From Begonia masoniana (taxonomy: Eukaryota > Streptophyta > Magnoliopsida > Cucurbitales > Begoniaceae), in contig CM039516.1 in the NCBI GenBank assembly GCA_022432975.1, positions 29,156,051-29,220,050 of the forward strand: a stretch of 64,000 bases of DNA. The letters are read 5' to 3'. The notes under the pieces were generated by a model. The model was not told where the DNA came from, made no database searches, and worked only from the letters and a program-made list of their open reading frames with translations. The position numbers and the translations under genes are program-made. Position 1 is the stretch's first letter, and every line of letters starts with the position of its first letter. This document shows, in pieces, positions 11,216 through 24,103 of this stretch.

Positions 11216-14200
11216 TAATGCAGGTGCAGGAGAATAATCCAGAGCTATTCACACTAGCCGTACTTGAACAACTTCTATTACTTTTACTATTTTTTCTCAC
11301 ACCTGCTAAACTGATCCAATCATCATCACTTGTATCATCATTGTCTGAACATTCAGATTCTGACATATCCATGTCCTCCAACAAGATGACCGACGAGCGA
11401 ATTTCCTAGTTGTAGCAGTAATTTGATAGAAAAGACAATTAAGAAATGATGTATAAAAACTGCCCGTTGTAACACCAAACCTTATTTTTCACAAATTTCC
11501 AAATAAGGTTTTCTTTTTTATCAGTTCGAAACAACTTGCAGGGTGGTACAGATGAAACGCATACCTGCTCGTGTGAGTCATACTTAAATCCCCTGTTTTT
11601 GGGAAATTCCATTGACCTATTCATGGAGTAAGTCTTTAAGCTTGAATTATGCACCAAAACATTAAATCAAATGGGTTTTCATTAATCTGATCTAAGACAT
11701 TAGTTAATGAAAGAAAATAAAACATGATTACTATCCACCATATTCTCATAAAAAAAATATAGTTAAGTGAAAAAACTTATAACGTCACAAAAACTCATCT
11801 TAACAATGTCCTTATCTAGATGATAAATTAGATTATTTCCATATGAATGACATGGTAGGAAAAGCATATTTAACTCATGTTTATCAAGTCTCAACAATCA
11901 AACTGCAAAATTCAAATATACCTGATGAATAAGTTCAGCTTTTTGCTTCAATTCTCTTATTTCTAACTCTTTTTCTCTGCAGACAACTTCCTTATCTCTT
12001 AACAAGCACCTCAAGAAAAAAACTGGCCTTAATTAGATCAAGAAACTCTTCATACATAGTAAAATATTGAAAAACATGAAGCATAAACAGTAAAGTATCA
12101 CGCTTAATATTTGGTTTAATTTTAAAAAAATGACATCTACTCAATTAATTCATAGAAATAGTATGGAAGCCTTTTCTCATAGTTGACATTGTAAAGAATT
12201 ACCTGAAAGAAGATGCTAAATTAAACAAGAAATTCATTATGTTTTTGCATCAACAAGAGATCGAACTTGATTCCAACGTCCTCTGCCACTGAAAAGTTGC
12301 TCACGGTCCTCTGCCTTTGACAATTGTGATGCCATGGAAACTAACATGCTAGATGAAGGAGCAAGCATGTTTTCAAGTGCAAAAACTTTTGAATTTCTTG
12401 CACTGGGAGACATTGACTGGGCACTGTCACTACATGAAAAACCAATAAAAAATATATTATATGGGTACGATGTCCATAGTACACTCAATATTATTCATGT
12501 ACAATGTATGTACCTTTGTTTATTTTCCTTAAGCATTGCAGCCTCCTTAGCTATTCTTCCCCTCCTAAAACACCAAGAAAGACAGTAAAGAAATTATTAA
12601 TAAATATTGACAGGGTTTCCAAGAATCTTCCCTCGGAAAATTAAATAATTGTTAGTAAAAATAAATTCAATAATACTGATCTTTGATAATAAATTCAATA
12701 TTAAGTCAATCCTTAAAAAATTATAAAACCAAAGTAATTCGTTTCACTCTTAAACCAAACTATAGTTCATACGTTTTCTTTTTGAAGGAAGTCAAAAGTA
12801 AAGTTTAGTCATAATAGAGTTTATACTTAAAAACAATGGCTTGACTATCAAACTTTTTCATATTGAAAAAAAAAAAAAAAACTCAAGTAGTATGAGAATC
12901 TAAGTCCAAGATATTACTTTAATACTTACCCAATCAATTAAACTACATTTAAGCTAAAATTGCATATAGTTTAATTGTCTGGCCTTTGAATCAATGAAAT
13001 TTTTAGAACCAAGAACTTATCTATGACCTAGCGGAGCTCGCAAAACACAAGTAAATTTGGGATATAAACTAAAATATAAATACTTACTCTTCCATTTGCC
13101 GCTCATATTCAAAACCAACTTTGTGCACATGTACAATGACTTCAAGTTCGTGCTCAATTTCTTGCATTAGAGCCTTCATGGCAGATGAAAGAAATTCTTG
13201 TTGTTAAAATCGTAGATAATGATAATTTAAATTAGAACCCACATTAAGAGTGTTCTAATCAAAAAGATAAATTCCATGAAAGTATAATTATTAATGGCAT
13301 ATCTAATTATACAACAAACATGATAACTAAGAAAAAATAATGAGTCAGGAATGTATTACTCCAGCTTTACAAGCATAATATTACTATCATTGATATTATT
13401 CAATAAAAATTTAAATACCTGGAGCTCTGAACCATTTTCGTTTTTGAATCTGCATTTTAAAGAAAAATTGTCAATCTTTATTAACAAACATATAAACACA
13501 ACTTTACTCCTTGATACAATAAAATTTCTTACTAGACGTTTCTCGTGAAGCAGCCTTTCGAGATTCTAAACGATCTTTTAATCTTTTCGTTGCTAGTGTA
13601 GCTTTTTTGGTTTTCCTTTGCAAAACCTAATCAAAAGATATAATTAAGCATAAATTCTTCGATCTAGAAACAGAGTAATACTAAATAATTCTTAGCATAC
13701 CATTTTCTGTCTCTCATTAAGGGCCAACAACTTGTTCATCTCGTACTCATTCCTTGTTCCCTCTTTCTTGAGCTAATAATTGACAAACATAATATATTAA
13801 ATTTACAAATCAAAACATTTTACACAAGATACGATACTACCAAATATTAGAGATGTTCTAATGACATCTTTGATCATAAGTTTTATGAAAGAAACTTTAA
13901 AAGGAAAACATCTCGTATATTTAATCACTTTAAGACAATAGACGGCAGTAAGAACAAGTAGTTCAGATAAAATAGTTTAAATTTATAATTATTTATAAAA
14001 AAATGGCATTGACCACTTTTGGCCGATTAAAATTGATAAAAACTATCAATAAAAAATCTTCAGATCAATATCTATTATACTTCAAAATTAAAATGTATTA
14101 CCTTTATCGATAAAATATTTGTATGCATGACAGATTACCAAATTATTATCAAATAAAGTCAGCACCTGGAGCACTTCTTTTTCTAATGAAGCCTTCCATA

Positions 14201-14779
14201 ACCGAAATTGCTCATACTCTTGTTTAATCTTATGCTGCAGTAGAACCTAAAGTGAAAAAATTACATTGCTACCAACGAATAATAAGCAACATTCCAGAAA
14301 ATGTCTTTCCATCAAGGATATAATCAAACCTTTTGAGATTTAATTATTTAGATCTCATCCTGCAATCTCTTTGCAACTTCATCAATCTTTTGCTTTTGTC
14401 TCACTAATTGAGATTGAGCATCTTCCTTCTTTTTCAATTCAGAAACATAAGCAGCAAACTAATGAGAGCACAATATAAAAACATTTATCTCTGTCAAGAT
14501 ATTAAAAGTTCACCTGTCTTCAAGTACATTCAATTCATGAAGATATTATTCCTCTAACTTTTGAGCACCATCACCAAATGTAGAAGATATATTTGCAAGA
14601 TTACATGTAAGTACCTCGATTTTTTGCTGCAAATCACATAAAAATTAATATTCGAAAGTCCTTCAATCAAAAAAGAATTTTGGCATCAATTTAACCTGTA
14701 AAGTCTGTTTCTCTATTTCCAACTCTTGAACTTGTTTCTCGTAAGATGCATCGCCACCAGCAAACCGCTTCATTTCAGC
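11216..14779 (-). pseudogene. Kinesin-4 family pseudogene, stalk and C-terminal exons
   Basis: Minus-strand exons with AG/GT borders match, in order, the second half of plant kinesin-4 (FRA1/KIN4) proteins: 14779-14696 (AEMKRFAGGDASYEKQ), 14626-14514 (DGAQKLEE, then an in-frame stop), 14458-14330 (ELKKKEDAQSQLVRQKQKID, stop after RLQDEI), 14246-14166 (HKIKQEYEQFRLWKAS), 13772-13701 (RNEYEMNKLLALNERQKM), 13626-13533 (VLQRKTKKATLATKRLKD), 13449-13419, about 13195-13088 (HELEVIVHVHKVGFEYE), about 12567-12512, 12429-12203 (MSPSARNSKVFALENML, GRGRWNQVRSL, then a stop/frameshift), 12009-11922 (EKELEIRELKQKAELIHQ), about 11650-11440 and 11405-11216 (DMDMSESECSDNDD, ending FSCTC). The last exon is cut inside the Cys-rich tail by Sirevirus sequence. 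Coiled-coil stalk and tail are recognisable but carry at least three nonsense or frameshift lesions. Confidence 0.85.
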
Positions 14780-14811
14780 CTTCAATAAAGTAAAGAGATA
14801 AATTTAAGTAA

Positions 14812-14816
14812 GACAA
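14812..14816. repeat. Target-site duplication GACAA (left) of solo LTR D
   Basis: GACAA precedes TGTAACACCCGAC and recurs at 25208-25212 directly after the LTR end. Confidence 0.9.
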
Positions 14817-16101
14817 TGTAACACCCGACATTTTTGGCTGTATAAATTATCCATTGAGTTATGGAATGAGATTAAATTGCCATTAATGTTATAAATATTT
14901 TATTGGAATTGTGGGACGTTTTGTGGAGAAAGAGGATGTCGAGGAAACCAAACTGACAAACCAAATAACAAATCGATTAGAAATCAAATCGACAGAGTTC
15001 ATGTTGAATTGAATAATGGCATAAAAGCCAAACTAATGTGTAATTAAACAAAACCATTAGTTAGAGATGCATGGAGGGTCAGTTTGGGAAGGAATTAAGG
15101 TTGGTGGGAGGGAGCCAATGGTTGGATGCCAAATGTCCAAAACTTGCTGAGAAAACCTACCTCTTATCTTCTCCTCTACGTAAACCTCCACATTCTTCAT
15201 CTCCTCTCTGTTTCTCTCTTTCAGGCGACCAACGACGATTTTAACCTTAACATTTTTCCCGTTTTCTCCATTTTTCTCCACAAAAGGTAATATTCTAAGC
15301 TAGTTAGTAAGTATGGACAAGTTAAACGTTAGTTTTCTTGAAGTTTTAGGGTTAATGTCCGATCGTGCATGATGTAGATCCGTGGATCGCAGAGGTAACA
15401 CGAACAAAGCTTGCAACTCACGGATAGCAGGTAAGTTCATACGTATAGGTTTGGCCCTTAAGGCCCTACAATACGGAGGTACTAGGTTTTATGTTGTCGG
15501 GATTTCTGTTGGGTAGTTAAACCATAGGTTATGTTTTAGGTTAAGTGTGTTCTGTTTTATATCCTGCTTATTATTCTGTCGCCTGTCTATGAATGTTCAT
15601 GCATACACGTTTTCTCTAAAAGTCATGAAAATATTTTCTGCACACGGTTTGAAGTTAAGATAAAACCTGTAATGAAATGTATGGTTAAGTGTGGACGAGG
15701 ACTGACATCCTGTCATGTACTCCTATTATGTCCTGTTGTCGCATGTACTCCTGTTGCGTCAGCTCTTCTTCCCACTTATACCTCCTTGTCCAGTGAAATG
15801 TAATGTAATGTTCATGTATTTGAAAATGTTCATGCATAGCACTTTGCATTGTATGTTTTTACTCAGCTCTAGGCTCATAGTTGAACTCCCTGTTGTAGGT
15901 ACGGAACCAGTGGATAAGGACTTTGTGCCTCAGTCCGACGAATAGGTGGCTGGTGGCTCGAGCTTTCGGGGGAGGTTGCGGCAGCCAGACATATTTCTGT
16001 CCCGAGGTTTAAGTTTTTAAAGTAAAGTTCATGTCTGTAAATTCTACTGGGATTCTAGTATTTTGTTTTTAAAACTCTGTTGGAAATTTGAATAATGTAT
16101 A

Positions 16102-18699
16102 TGTAGCGACCCTTACACTATTCCTAATTTTCCGTATTATTTTTTTTTAATACTTAAACTTTAAACCTAACGTTCGAGCGGAAATAAAACTTTTAAAATC
16201 GGGATCGTTGAAGTTTATACTTTTAAACCATTTAACAAAGCTTAAAAACTATTTAAATAAAACTTAAAACAATTATTTATATCAATTAAAACTAAATAAA
16301 ACAATTAAAAACAGTAGAGAATCAATCGGCCAAAGAGGGAGGGGCAAAAGAGACATTTGTCCCTGAAAAACAGGGGACGATCGATCGCCCATTTCAGGCG
16401 ATCGATCGCCAGTCATAAAAGGGAGGGGCGATCATGATCGCCCATCGCTGTGGTGAACGATCGCCTCGCGATTGTTCACCAGGCGATCGATTGCCCTCCC
16501 TTGGGCGATCGATTGCCACACACTCTGGAAATTTTTCAGAGCGTGGCGATCAAGCTTGGCGATTGATCCCTCCTCAGGCAATCGATCGCCAAGTCCTCTG
16601 GAATTTTAATTCCAGATGACTTGCTTCCCTTCCCCCATTTTTTTCTTTTGTTTCTTTTCATCTTCCCCTGCATACACACATAACACACACCAAACTAACA
16701 CTTCATCACCATTTCATTCCAAACCTCCTACATTGTTCTTATACATTTCTCCATTTCACAATTCACAAAACCTACCCAAAATAAATGACTCAAAACGCAA
16801 TTAAAACCAAGTACGTTTTCGTTAAAACGAACTGCGTGATTCAGTTTGAAAACCAAACATTTCCTCCTGCTAAAACCACCAAGCAATTCATAAAAATCTC
16901 GACAGAAATTGTAACAAAACGTTTTATAAATTCAATTTACCAAAACGTTTAAAAAACATCAAAATGTAACCTATCAACTAATCAGATCCAAACATCCTAA
17001 TATGTTCAACTATACATTTTATACTAACCATCAAATCCCAAAAATACATACACACATCCCCACGGGTCAAAACGCACCGAGTGCCCAGCGCACTCCCACA
17101 GGCCATCCTCCATCAACTGCATCATTCCTCGGGTGGAGGGATCTCTTCCTCACCTATGTCAAGATCACCTACACCATACAGACAATCTATGAGATAAAAA
17201 CCTCAGCAAGCTCTACGTAAATGCTAATGCATGATCATGTATGCTCAATGCTATGAAAACCGTCCATGTCATTTCATATATCAGTACGTGTCAGTCTATG
17301 GTTATCGGAAATGCTCGACAGATGGATATGGCATGTCTAGCGGTTAGACAGCCCACACCATCTGAAGGGAGAAAAACCCGCTCACCACGGAACGCCAGGT
17401 CTGAACCTCATCCCCGATAACCTCATGTCATGGTTGTTAACTATTATACTTTACTTTCCTTTACATGCATGTTCTTTTCATGAAATCTGTGCATAAATTC
17501 GTTTTTATTACATTTTTAAAACCATGATGCATGAACAGTTCAATATAAACATAAACATACATAAGGAGCATACCATCAAAACACTATAACAAACAACCTA
17601 TAAAACAACTGAACCTAAACTACCCAACCAAAGCAATTTAAACAAACACGTCACCAAAACTCCTCGAGACAACTTCGACGTACGGTATAGGCCTATCGGC
17701 CAGAGTAAGTCACGAGAACTTACCTCGTGCGCGTTGAACTTCTAGCTCCGTCCACGAGAGTCGTTTACCTAAGAAATTCACAACGTCAACGTTAAAACGA
17801 ATTTGAACCATTAACGTCCAATTTAACGAAATCCTTGACTAAGGAATTTCTAAAATTCTAACTTAACTAATCGAGGCATTTTAATAACAATTAGTGCTCG
17901 ATACCTCAAAATTTCCAATAGCGAGTTTTTCCAAAAACTCCTAAAATTCTCAAACTTTAACATTTCTCATAAATTGACTTAACTTCGTCCAATAACGTTC
18001 AATACGTCCATTATATTCACAACTAAAGTAAACCTATAAATTTCAAACCCTAAATCACGTTTTTCACAAAACCCTAAACGAAACCCTAACCGTATAACTT
18101 CGTAAAAATCGAGCAATAACCTTCCAAAACCAAAGAACCTTACCTAGAGCGTCGATTGGAGGAGAAAACACGAAAAACGGACGTCAATCGGAGGAAGAAA
18201 CGACGTTGGCAATGGAGGTCGTCGATGGAGAAAAGAGAAGTCGTAGGGAGAGAAGGAAAATGAGAGAAATTGTGAAAGTGAAGGAGAAGGAGAATTTGTT
18301 TTTAATTATAATTTGACTTGGCAAATTACCTTTTTGCCCTTCCTTTGATTTCCTATTTGTTTCGTCCTTCGTTTTGTTAATTGTCTATCGATTCGTTGTT
18401 TCCAAATCTCCTTATTTTACCACTAACTTCAACTTATTATCAGGGTTCTATTAAAACAGTCCGTTTGTAATTCGGACCTCGTTTACTATTTTTACCAAAG
18501 TATCCTTTATATTACGGTAAATGTAATTCTCGTAAAATTGGCGTTACGACTCCTAAAATTCCCGAAATATTCTTAAAACCCTTATTAATTATTAGGATCG
18601 TAATGACGCTTTCTTTTCACGAAACCGACTTAATTTGACATATTTACAAAAATGTCATTTACATTAAAATAATAATATTCCGTACAACCGGGTATTACA
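16102..18699 (-). mobile_element. 3' LTR of gypsy B
   Basis: 2598 bp, TGTAGCGACCCTTACACTATTCC at the left edge and GGTATTACA at the right edge. The same family occurs as a solo LTR at 61225-63817. Contains a cluster of GCGATCGATCGC-type palindromes (16375-16600). The 36 or so bases to the right of it read on the minus strand as a purine-rich AAATAAGGTGGATGGA tract, the likely polypurine primer. Confidence 0.92.
16375..16600. repeat. Cluster of GCGATCGATCGC palindromes in LTR B
   Basis: About ten perfect or near copies of (G)GCGATCGATCGCC in 225 bases, some with one change (GCGATCATGATCGCC, GGCGATCGATTGCC). Each is self-complementary. The same pattern occurs in LTR A and in the other LTR B copy. 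Confidence 0.9.
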
Positions 18700-19088
18700 A
18701 TCCATCCACCTTATTTAAATTTTGTCCTCAAAATTTGATTATACAAACAACTCGGGATACTTAGCCATCATATCCTGCTGTCACTCCCAAGTGGCTTCTT
18801 CAACCTCGTGGTTCCGCCATAGGAATTTAACTAGCGGAATCTCTTTGTTGCGCAATACTTTGATCGAAGACTCCAAAATACATACAGACCTCTCCATATA
18901 AGTCAAAGTAGGCTGTACCTCGATGTCTCTCGCCTCCACAATATGCGATGGATCGCGCAAACACTTCCGAAGCATAGACACGTGGAATACGTCGTGAATG
19001 CCTTCCATTCAAGACAGAAGCTGTAGTCAATACGCCATCTTCCCGACCTTCTTCAAAATAAGAAAGGGCGCCACATATCGAGGGTTCA
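18700..19088 (-). pseudogene. Gypsy B pol C-terminus (integrase tail and chromodomain-like region)
   Basis: Minus-strand sequence ISVFHVSMLRK-type (HDVFHVSMLRKCLRDPSHIV), then ESSIKVLRNKEIPLVKFLWRN and HEVEEATWE, matching element A residues just before its stop. This region in Tekay chromoviruses carries a chromodomain that may guide integration to heterochromatin. It is separated from the rest of pol by LTR C inserted after GTTCA. Confidence 0.85.
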
Positions 19089-19834
19089 TGTAACATTATA
19101 GGGCTTCAATGTATACATTTGAATTTAAATTGGAAATTCCCAAATCAAATTAAATTTTGATTTCAAATCAACGAATTTGTAACTTAATTTTGGATAAAAA
19201 TCAAAGAATTGATTGGATGAACCTGACCCGAAATGCAACCAAAGACCGAAAGGAAAATCATTTTAGAAATCAATTTGCTGATTTTCAGCAAAGAATCCGA
19301 TTTGGGAATCGGATGGCTAATTCACAGCAATTAATCTGGCATGAACTTAGTCTAGTAAGATGACCAAGTTCAGACGTCGATCAGAGGGGGAAATGCAGAA
19401 AAATCCGAACTCACCATTTCAGCTCGGGAAATCCGTGGAGTTGGCGGATTTTGTGGCAGGCGCGGGGCTGATCCCTCCCTATAAATTGAGGGGTTCGGGC
19501 GATGGAAACCTCACCCCTCAGCTCTCTTCCCTCTCGAGTTCTCTGAAATCCAGAAAAGAACCCTTACCTCTTCAGTCTCCGGCGAAGATACGAGGAAGCA
19601 GCCGAGCTCTCCGACGAAGTCCTCCTCTCTGGCAGCCGATCTCCGACGAAGCTCTCTCGGCCTCCATCGACGAACCACCTCCAGAGTAAGTCTCTCCCTC
19701 TCCGAATCTCTCTGTCGCGCTCTCACTCTCTCTCTCTGTCTCACACTCTTCCTCTCACTCTGCAGAATCGCGATCGAAGGAGATGAAGAAGGATTGGTTT
19801 TTATTTTAAAAAACTGAACAAATTCAGTGAGTCA

Positions 19835-19985
19835 AACCGAACCGGTTCAGCCCAGACCGAACCGAACCGAACCGAACCGACCCGGACCAACAGTGAACTG
19901 ACCCGGACCAACAGTGAACCGACCCGACCCGTACTGTTCACCCGACCCGACCCGGACCCGACCCGACCCAATTTTCGACCCGATT
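19835..19985. repeat. Degenerate (CCGAA)n / (CCCGA)n tract in LTR C
   Basis: Runs of CCGAACCGAACCGAA and CCCGACCCGACCCGG, with echoes of GATTCGATCC at 20107-20165. The GC-rich block is sharply different from the AT-rich sequence on either side. Confidence 0.85.
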
Positions 19986-20489
19986 CTCTCCGGACTGTTC
20001 GAAAATTTATCCGGTAAGAATTTATGTCCAAATTCTTTTAAAGTTGGATTAAAATTAAGTGAGATATTAATATTATTATTCGATTTAGGGAGAAAAGATT
20101 TTGGTACCGCCCGATTCGATCCGATTCGATCCAAACCGATCCAACCAATCCAATTCGACCCGATAACACAACGTAAGGAATTTCTGCTCAAATTTCTTTG
20201 AAATTGGATTTGTTAAGTAGGATATTAATATTAAAGATTTTATTTGAGCAGGATATTATTTTGGAATTTTTGGAGAATCCCGATAACCTCTAATTGCTCG
20301 GAATCCAGGTAAGTGCAAATACAAAGTTTTGGCTACGGCCCTACATCACATGACATAAGATTATTTTTATTTTATTTTTCAGTCACACGTTTTCAATGAT
20401 TGAGCACGTATGTTAGAATATCGACATAAAATAGTTTAAAAGATAAAATGGATAGGTTATTTGCATGTGTGTGAAAATATAAAAGAAAA

Positions 20490-20650
20490 TGCGATAGCAA
20501 AAGCCTGAACGACAGTGAAATGATGAGCTTGAGCATATGTTTTAACGTGATAGCAAAAGCCTGAACGACAGTGAGATGGTGAGCTTGATCGTTAAAATTA
20601 AAAGTAAAAGATGACAAAGCCTGAACGACAATGAGATGGCTAAGTCTTAA
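20490..20650. repeat. Threefold tandem repeat in LTR C (AAAGCCTGAACGACAGTGA)
   Basis: Three copies of AAAGCCTGAACGACA(G/A)TGA(G/A)ATG, about 55-65 bases apart, just upstream of the end of the LTR. Confidence 0.8.
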
Positions 20651-21155
20651 CAGGATTCGGTAAAAGTAAAAGTAAAAGTAAAAGTTTTGCACGTATTTCC
20701 ACTTATTGAGTTTTCTCACCTTTTTGTTTTAAACTTGTGATGTAGGTGAGTTTTTGTCTGAGGAAGAAATTGCTGCAATTGAGAATCCTTCAGTGGCAAG
20801 CGAGCATACAGAGGAAGATGATATTGTGGAGTTTGAAGCAAATGATTTAAATTAAGTATGCTTTAATTTTCAAATAATATTTAAAGCTTTATTTTAATTT
20901 AAAACTTTGAGTAAATTTTGTTGACTTTTTATTATTAAATAAAGTTTCATTAATTGTTTTAATTATGCGATGGTTTCAAGATTTTGACAAATTAATTATC
21001 AAAGCTTCCGTGATATTTAAGTTGCAATTAATATGTTTTAAATTTTAAAATTCTGATTTAACGCTCGATTTCAAAAATCAGTTTGGGAAAAATTCTAGGG
21101 TTTTCAAAATTAGGGTTTTATATTGGGGATTTTTAAATTGGAGCGTTACAGTTCA

Positions 21156-22822
21156 GCTTGCCCTTTCTCCCGAATCTCATAACACCTTTAAATGGAGAAA
21201 ACTTCAGATAAACCTCGTCACCTTCTTCAAATTCCAGTTCTCTCCGTCTTGTGTCAGAATAGCTCTTCTATCGACTCTGAGTTATCTCGATATGCTGTCG
21301 AATAACGGCAATCTTCTCTACCGTTTGCTGTAGAATCTCAGGACCAACGACACTGGCTTCACCAACCTCGTCCCAATATAACGGAGATCTATACTTTCGA
21401 CCATACAAAGCTTCATATGGAGCAATACCTATGGTAGCCTGGAAGCTGTTGTTGTAAGAGAACTCTACTAGTGGCAAATATCTGCTCCACGAGCCTAGAA
21501 ATTCCAACACACAAGCTCTGAGCATATCCTCCAGAATCTGATTTGTCCTCTCTGTCTGTCCATCAATCTGAGGATGAAAGACCGTGCTGAAATTTAGCTG
21601 AGTTCCCATAGCCTTGTGCAGACTCTTCCAGAACTTCGATGTAAATCTCGGATCTCTGTCTGAGACAATAGAAACTGGTACTCCATGCAATCTAACAATC
21701 TCCAGCACATAAAGCTCGGAGAGCTGATCCATAGAAGACGCCATCTTCACAACTAAGAAGTGAGCCGACTTTGTCAATCGGTCCACAATCACCCAGATGC
21801 CGTCATGTCCTTTAGTCATCCTCGGGAGCCCCACAATAAAATCCATGGAGATCTGCTCCCATTTCCACTCTGGAATCGGCAGTGGCTATAATGTTCCGGC
21901 CGGCCTCTGGTGTTCTGCCTTAACATGTTGACAAATTAAACAGGTTTTCACGTACTTGGCGACCTCTCTCTTCATGTTCGGTCACCAGAAATGTTGTTTT
22001 AAATCCTGGTACATCTTGGTACTTCCCGGGTGCACAGAATAAGTTGAAGAATGTGCTTCGGCCAATATCTCCTTCTTTAGCTCCTCATCGTTAGGCACGT
22101 ACCTACCTATGCCTGAACTTCAGAATACCATCATCTGACAAATTGAATTCAGATACGTCTCCAGATGTCAAACTCAATCGAAGCTGCTGAGCTTCACGTA
22201 TCTTATCTAGAATAGTCAGCCTAAGAGAAATGTTGGTGAGCATACTGGACAACTCTGCAACTATCTCCACATCGAACCTCTCAATCTCAGACCGCAATGT
22301 AACTGACAACGCTGCAAGTGAAGGCTGACTCGCAGTAGGCATTCGGCTCAGAGCATCAGCGACCTTGTTCGCCTTTCCTGGGTGGTACTTGATATCGAAA
22401 TCATAGTCTTTTACGAACTCTAGCCATCTTCTTTGTCGCATATTAAGCTCCTTCTGCGTAAATAAATACTTCAAGCTTTTGTGGTCAAAAAATATCTCGC
22501 ACTGATGCCCATATAAATAATGCTTCCATATCTTCAGTGCGAAGACCACCGCTGCTAACTCTAGGTCATGCGTAGGATAGTTCTGCTCATACGGCTTCAA
22601 CTGCCGAGAAGCATACGCGATAACCTTTCCTTCCTGCATCAATACAAAACCTAGTCCAACTCCAGATGCATCACAATAACTGCTAAATTTGTCACCTTCC
22701 ACAGGTAGTGTCAGTACTGGAGCTGTGGTCAACTTCTGCTTCAACTCCATAAAACTGTCATCACAAGCAGCCGACCATACAAATTTCTCGTTCCTCCGAG
22801 TCAAGCGCAGCCAACCATACAA
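21156..22822 (-). pseudogene. Gypsy B pol fragment: RNase H and integrase
   Basis: On the minus strand: RNase H (22822-22103; [49 protein letters not shown]), a linker with a frameshift near 22100, the HHCC region with a nonsense change (FW-stop-PN near 21980), then the integrase core (21846-21268; [50 protein letters not shown]). Further stops lie before the core (near 21888) and at 21268-21270. Residues for the DDE triad are present. RT proper is missing: the frame ends at 22822 where a deletion joins it to LTR sequence. Confidence 0.92.
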
Positions 22823-22831
22823 GTGTCAGTA

Positions 22832-23548
22832 CTTCGTTCAATAACGTTCAATACGTCCATTATATTCACAACTAAGGTAAACCTATAAATTTAAAACCCT
22901 AAATCACGTTTTTCACAAAACCCTAAACGAAACCCTAACCGTATAACTTCGTAAAAATCGAGCAATAATCTTCCAAAACCAAAGAACCTTACCTAGAGTG
23001 TCGATTGAAGGAGAAAACACGAAGAACGGATGTCAATCGGAGGAAGAAACGGCGTCGGACATGGAGGTCGTCGATGGAGAAAAGAGAAGTCGCAGGGAGA
23101 GAAGGAAAATGAGAGAAACCGTGGAAGTGAAGGAGAAAGAGAATTTGTTTTTAATTATAATTTGACTTGGCAAATTACTTTTTTGCCCTTCCTTTGATTT
23201 CCTATTTGTTTCGTCCTTCGTTTCGTTAATTGTCTATCGATTCGTTTTCTCCAAATTTCCTTATTTTACCACTAACTTCAACTTATTATCAGGGTTCTAT
23301 TAAAACTGTCTGTTCGTAATTCGGACCTCGTTTACTATTTTTACCAAAGTATCCTTTATATTACGGTAAATGTAATTCTCGTAAAATTGGCGTTACGACT
23401 CCTAAAATTCCCGAAATATTCTTAAAACCCTTATTAATTATTAGGATCGTAATGACGCTTTCTTTTCACAAAACTGACTTAATTTGACATATTTACAAAA
23501 ATATCATTTACATTAAAATAATAATATTTCGTACAGCCGGGTATTACA
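22832..23548 (-). mobile_element. Remnant of gypsy B 5' LTR
   Basis: 717 bp colinear with 17983-18699 of the 3' LTR, ending GGTATTACA and then GTATA. It is joined at 22822-22832 to RNase H sequence, so a deletion removed RT, PR, gag and the inner part of this LTR. Confidence 0.9.
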
Positions 23549-23869
23549 GTATAGGTTTGGTGTCCAAGTATTTAAAACCTCTGTATGACAGTTGTATCTC
23601 TATTGTGAAAACATTCTGGAACTGCTTGGGTTCTTCCTTTTTAGGTTGTGCATGGATGGTCTCGAACTTTAGAGCTATCCATGCAGTTCGTTTTCTTGAA
23701 TATCGGTCATTTGTAAAGCATGTTTACAACCTTGTTTCGAATCGGGTTTTGAAGGTCTGAAACTTTTATGCCTTCTGTTTTATGTTCCCCGCTTATACGT
23801 CTTCCTGTCAAAAGTTGTCAAATTCTGCCTTTAAAACTACATCTTCTGATTACATCCACCGCTGCTTTA

Positions 23870-24065
23870 AAAATCACATCCACCGCTGCCTTCAAAATCA
23901 CTTCCACCGGTGAACAGTTCATTTCTGTCTGTAGTTCACTTCCACTGGTGAACAGTCCATTTCTGTCTGTAGTTCACTTCCACCGGTGAACAGTTCATTT
24001 CTGTCAGTAGTTCACTTCCACCGGTGAACAGTTCATTTCCGTCTGTAGTTCACTTCTACTGGTGG
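23870..24065. repeat. Minisatellite in LTR D (CACTTCCACCGGTGAACAGTTCATTTCTGTCTGTAGTT)
   Basis: About five tandem copies of a unit near 38 bp with the core CCACCGGTGAACAGTTCATT. It precedes a second repeat field with TGACGTCA. Confidence 0.85.
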
Positions 24066-24103
24066 ATAGTTCATTTCTGCCCATTTTATTTACATCTTCC
24101 ACC

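Larger units (their letters stand above)
19089..21150 (+). mobile_element. Solo LTR C nested in gypsy B pol
   Basis: 2062 bp, TGTAACATTATAGGGC ... GGAGCGTTACA, flanked by GTTCA (19084-19088 and 21151-21155). A TATA box (CCCTATAAATTGAGGGG, about 19479-19495) followed by a pyrimidine-rich leader indicates plus orientation. No coding region remains. It contains CCGAA/CCCGA microsatellite-like tracts and a threefold repeat of GCCTGAACGACA. Confidence 0.9.
16102..23548 (-). mobile_element. Ty3/gypsy chromovirus B (deleted, with nested solo LTR C)
   Basis: Flanked by the 5-bp duplication GTATA (16097-16101 and 23549-23553) inside LTR D. Order on the plus axis: 3' LTR 16102-18699, pol C-terminus 18700-19088, solo LTR C 19089-21150, pol 21156-22822, then a deletion fusing pol to a 717-bp remnant of the 5' LTR (22832-23548). 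Gag, protease, most of RT and over 1.8 kb of the 5' LTR are lost. The two LTR pieces that can be aligned (17983-18699 and 22832-23548) differ at about 30 of 717 sites by eye (about 4%). Confidence 0.93.
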
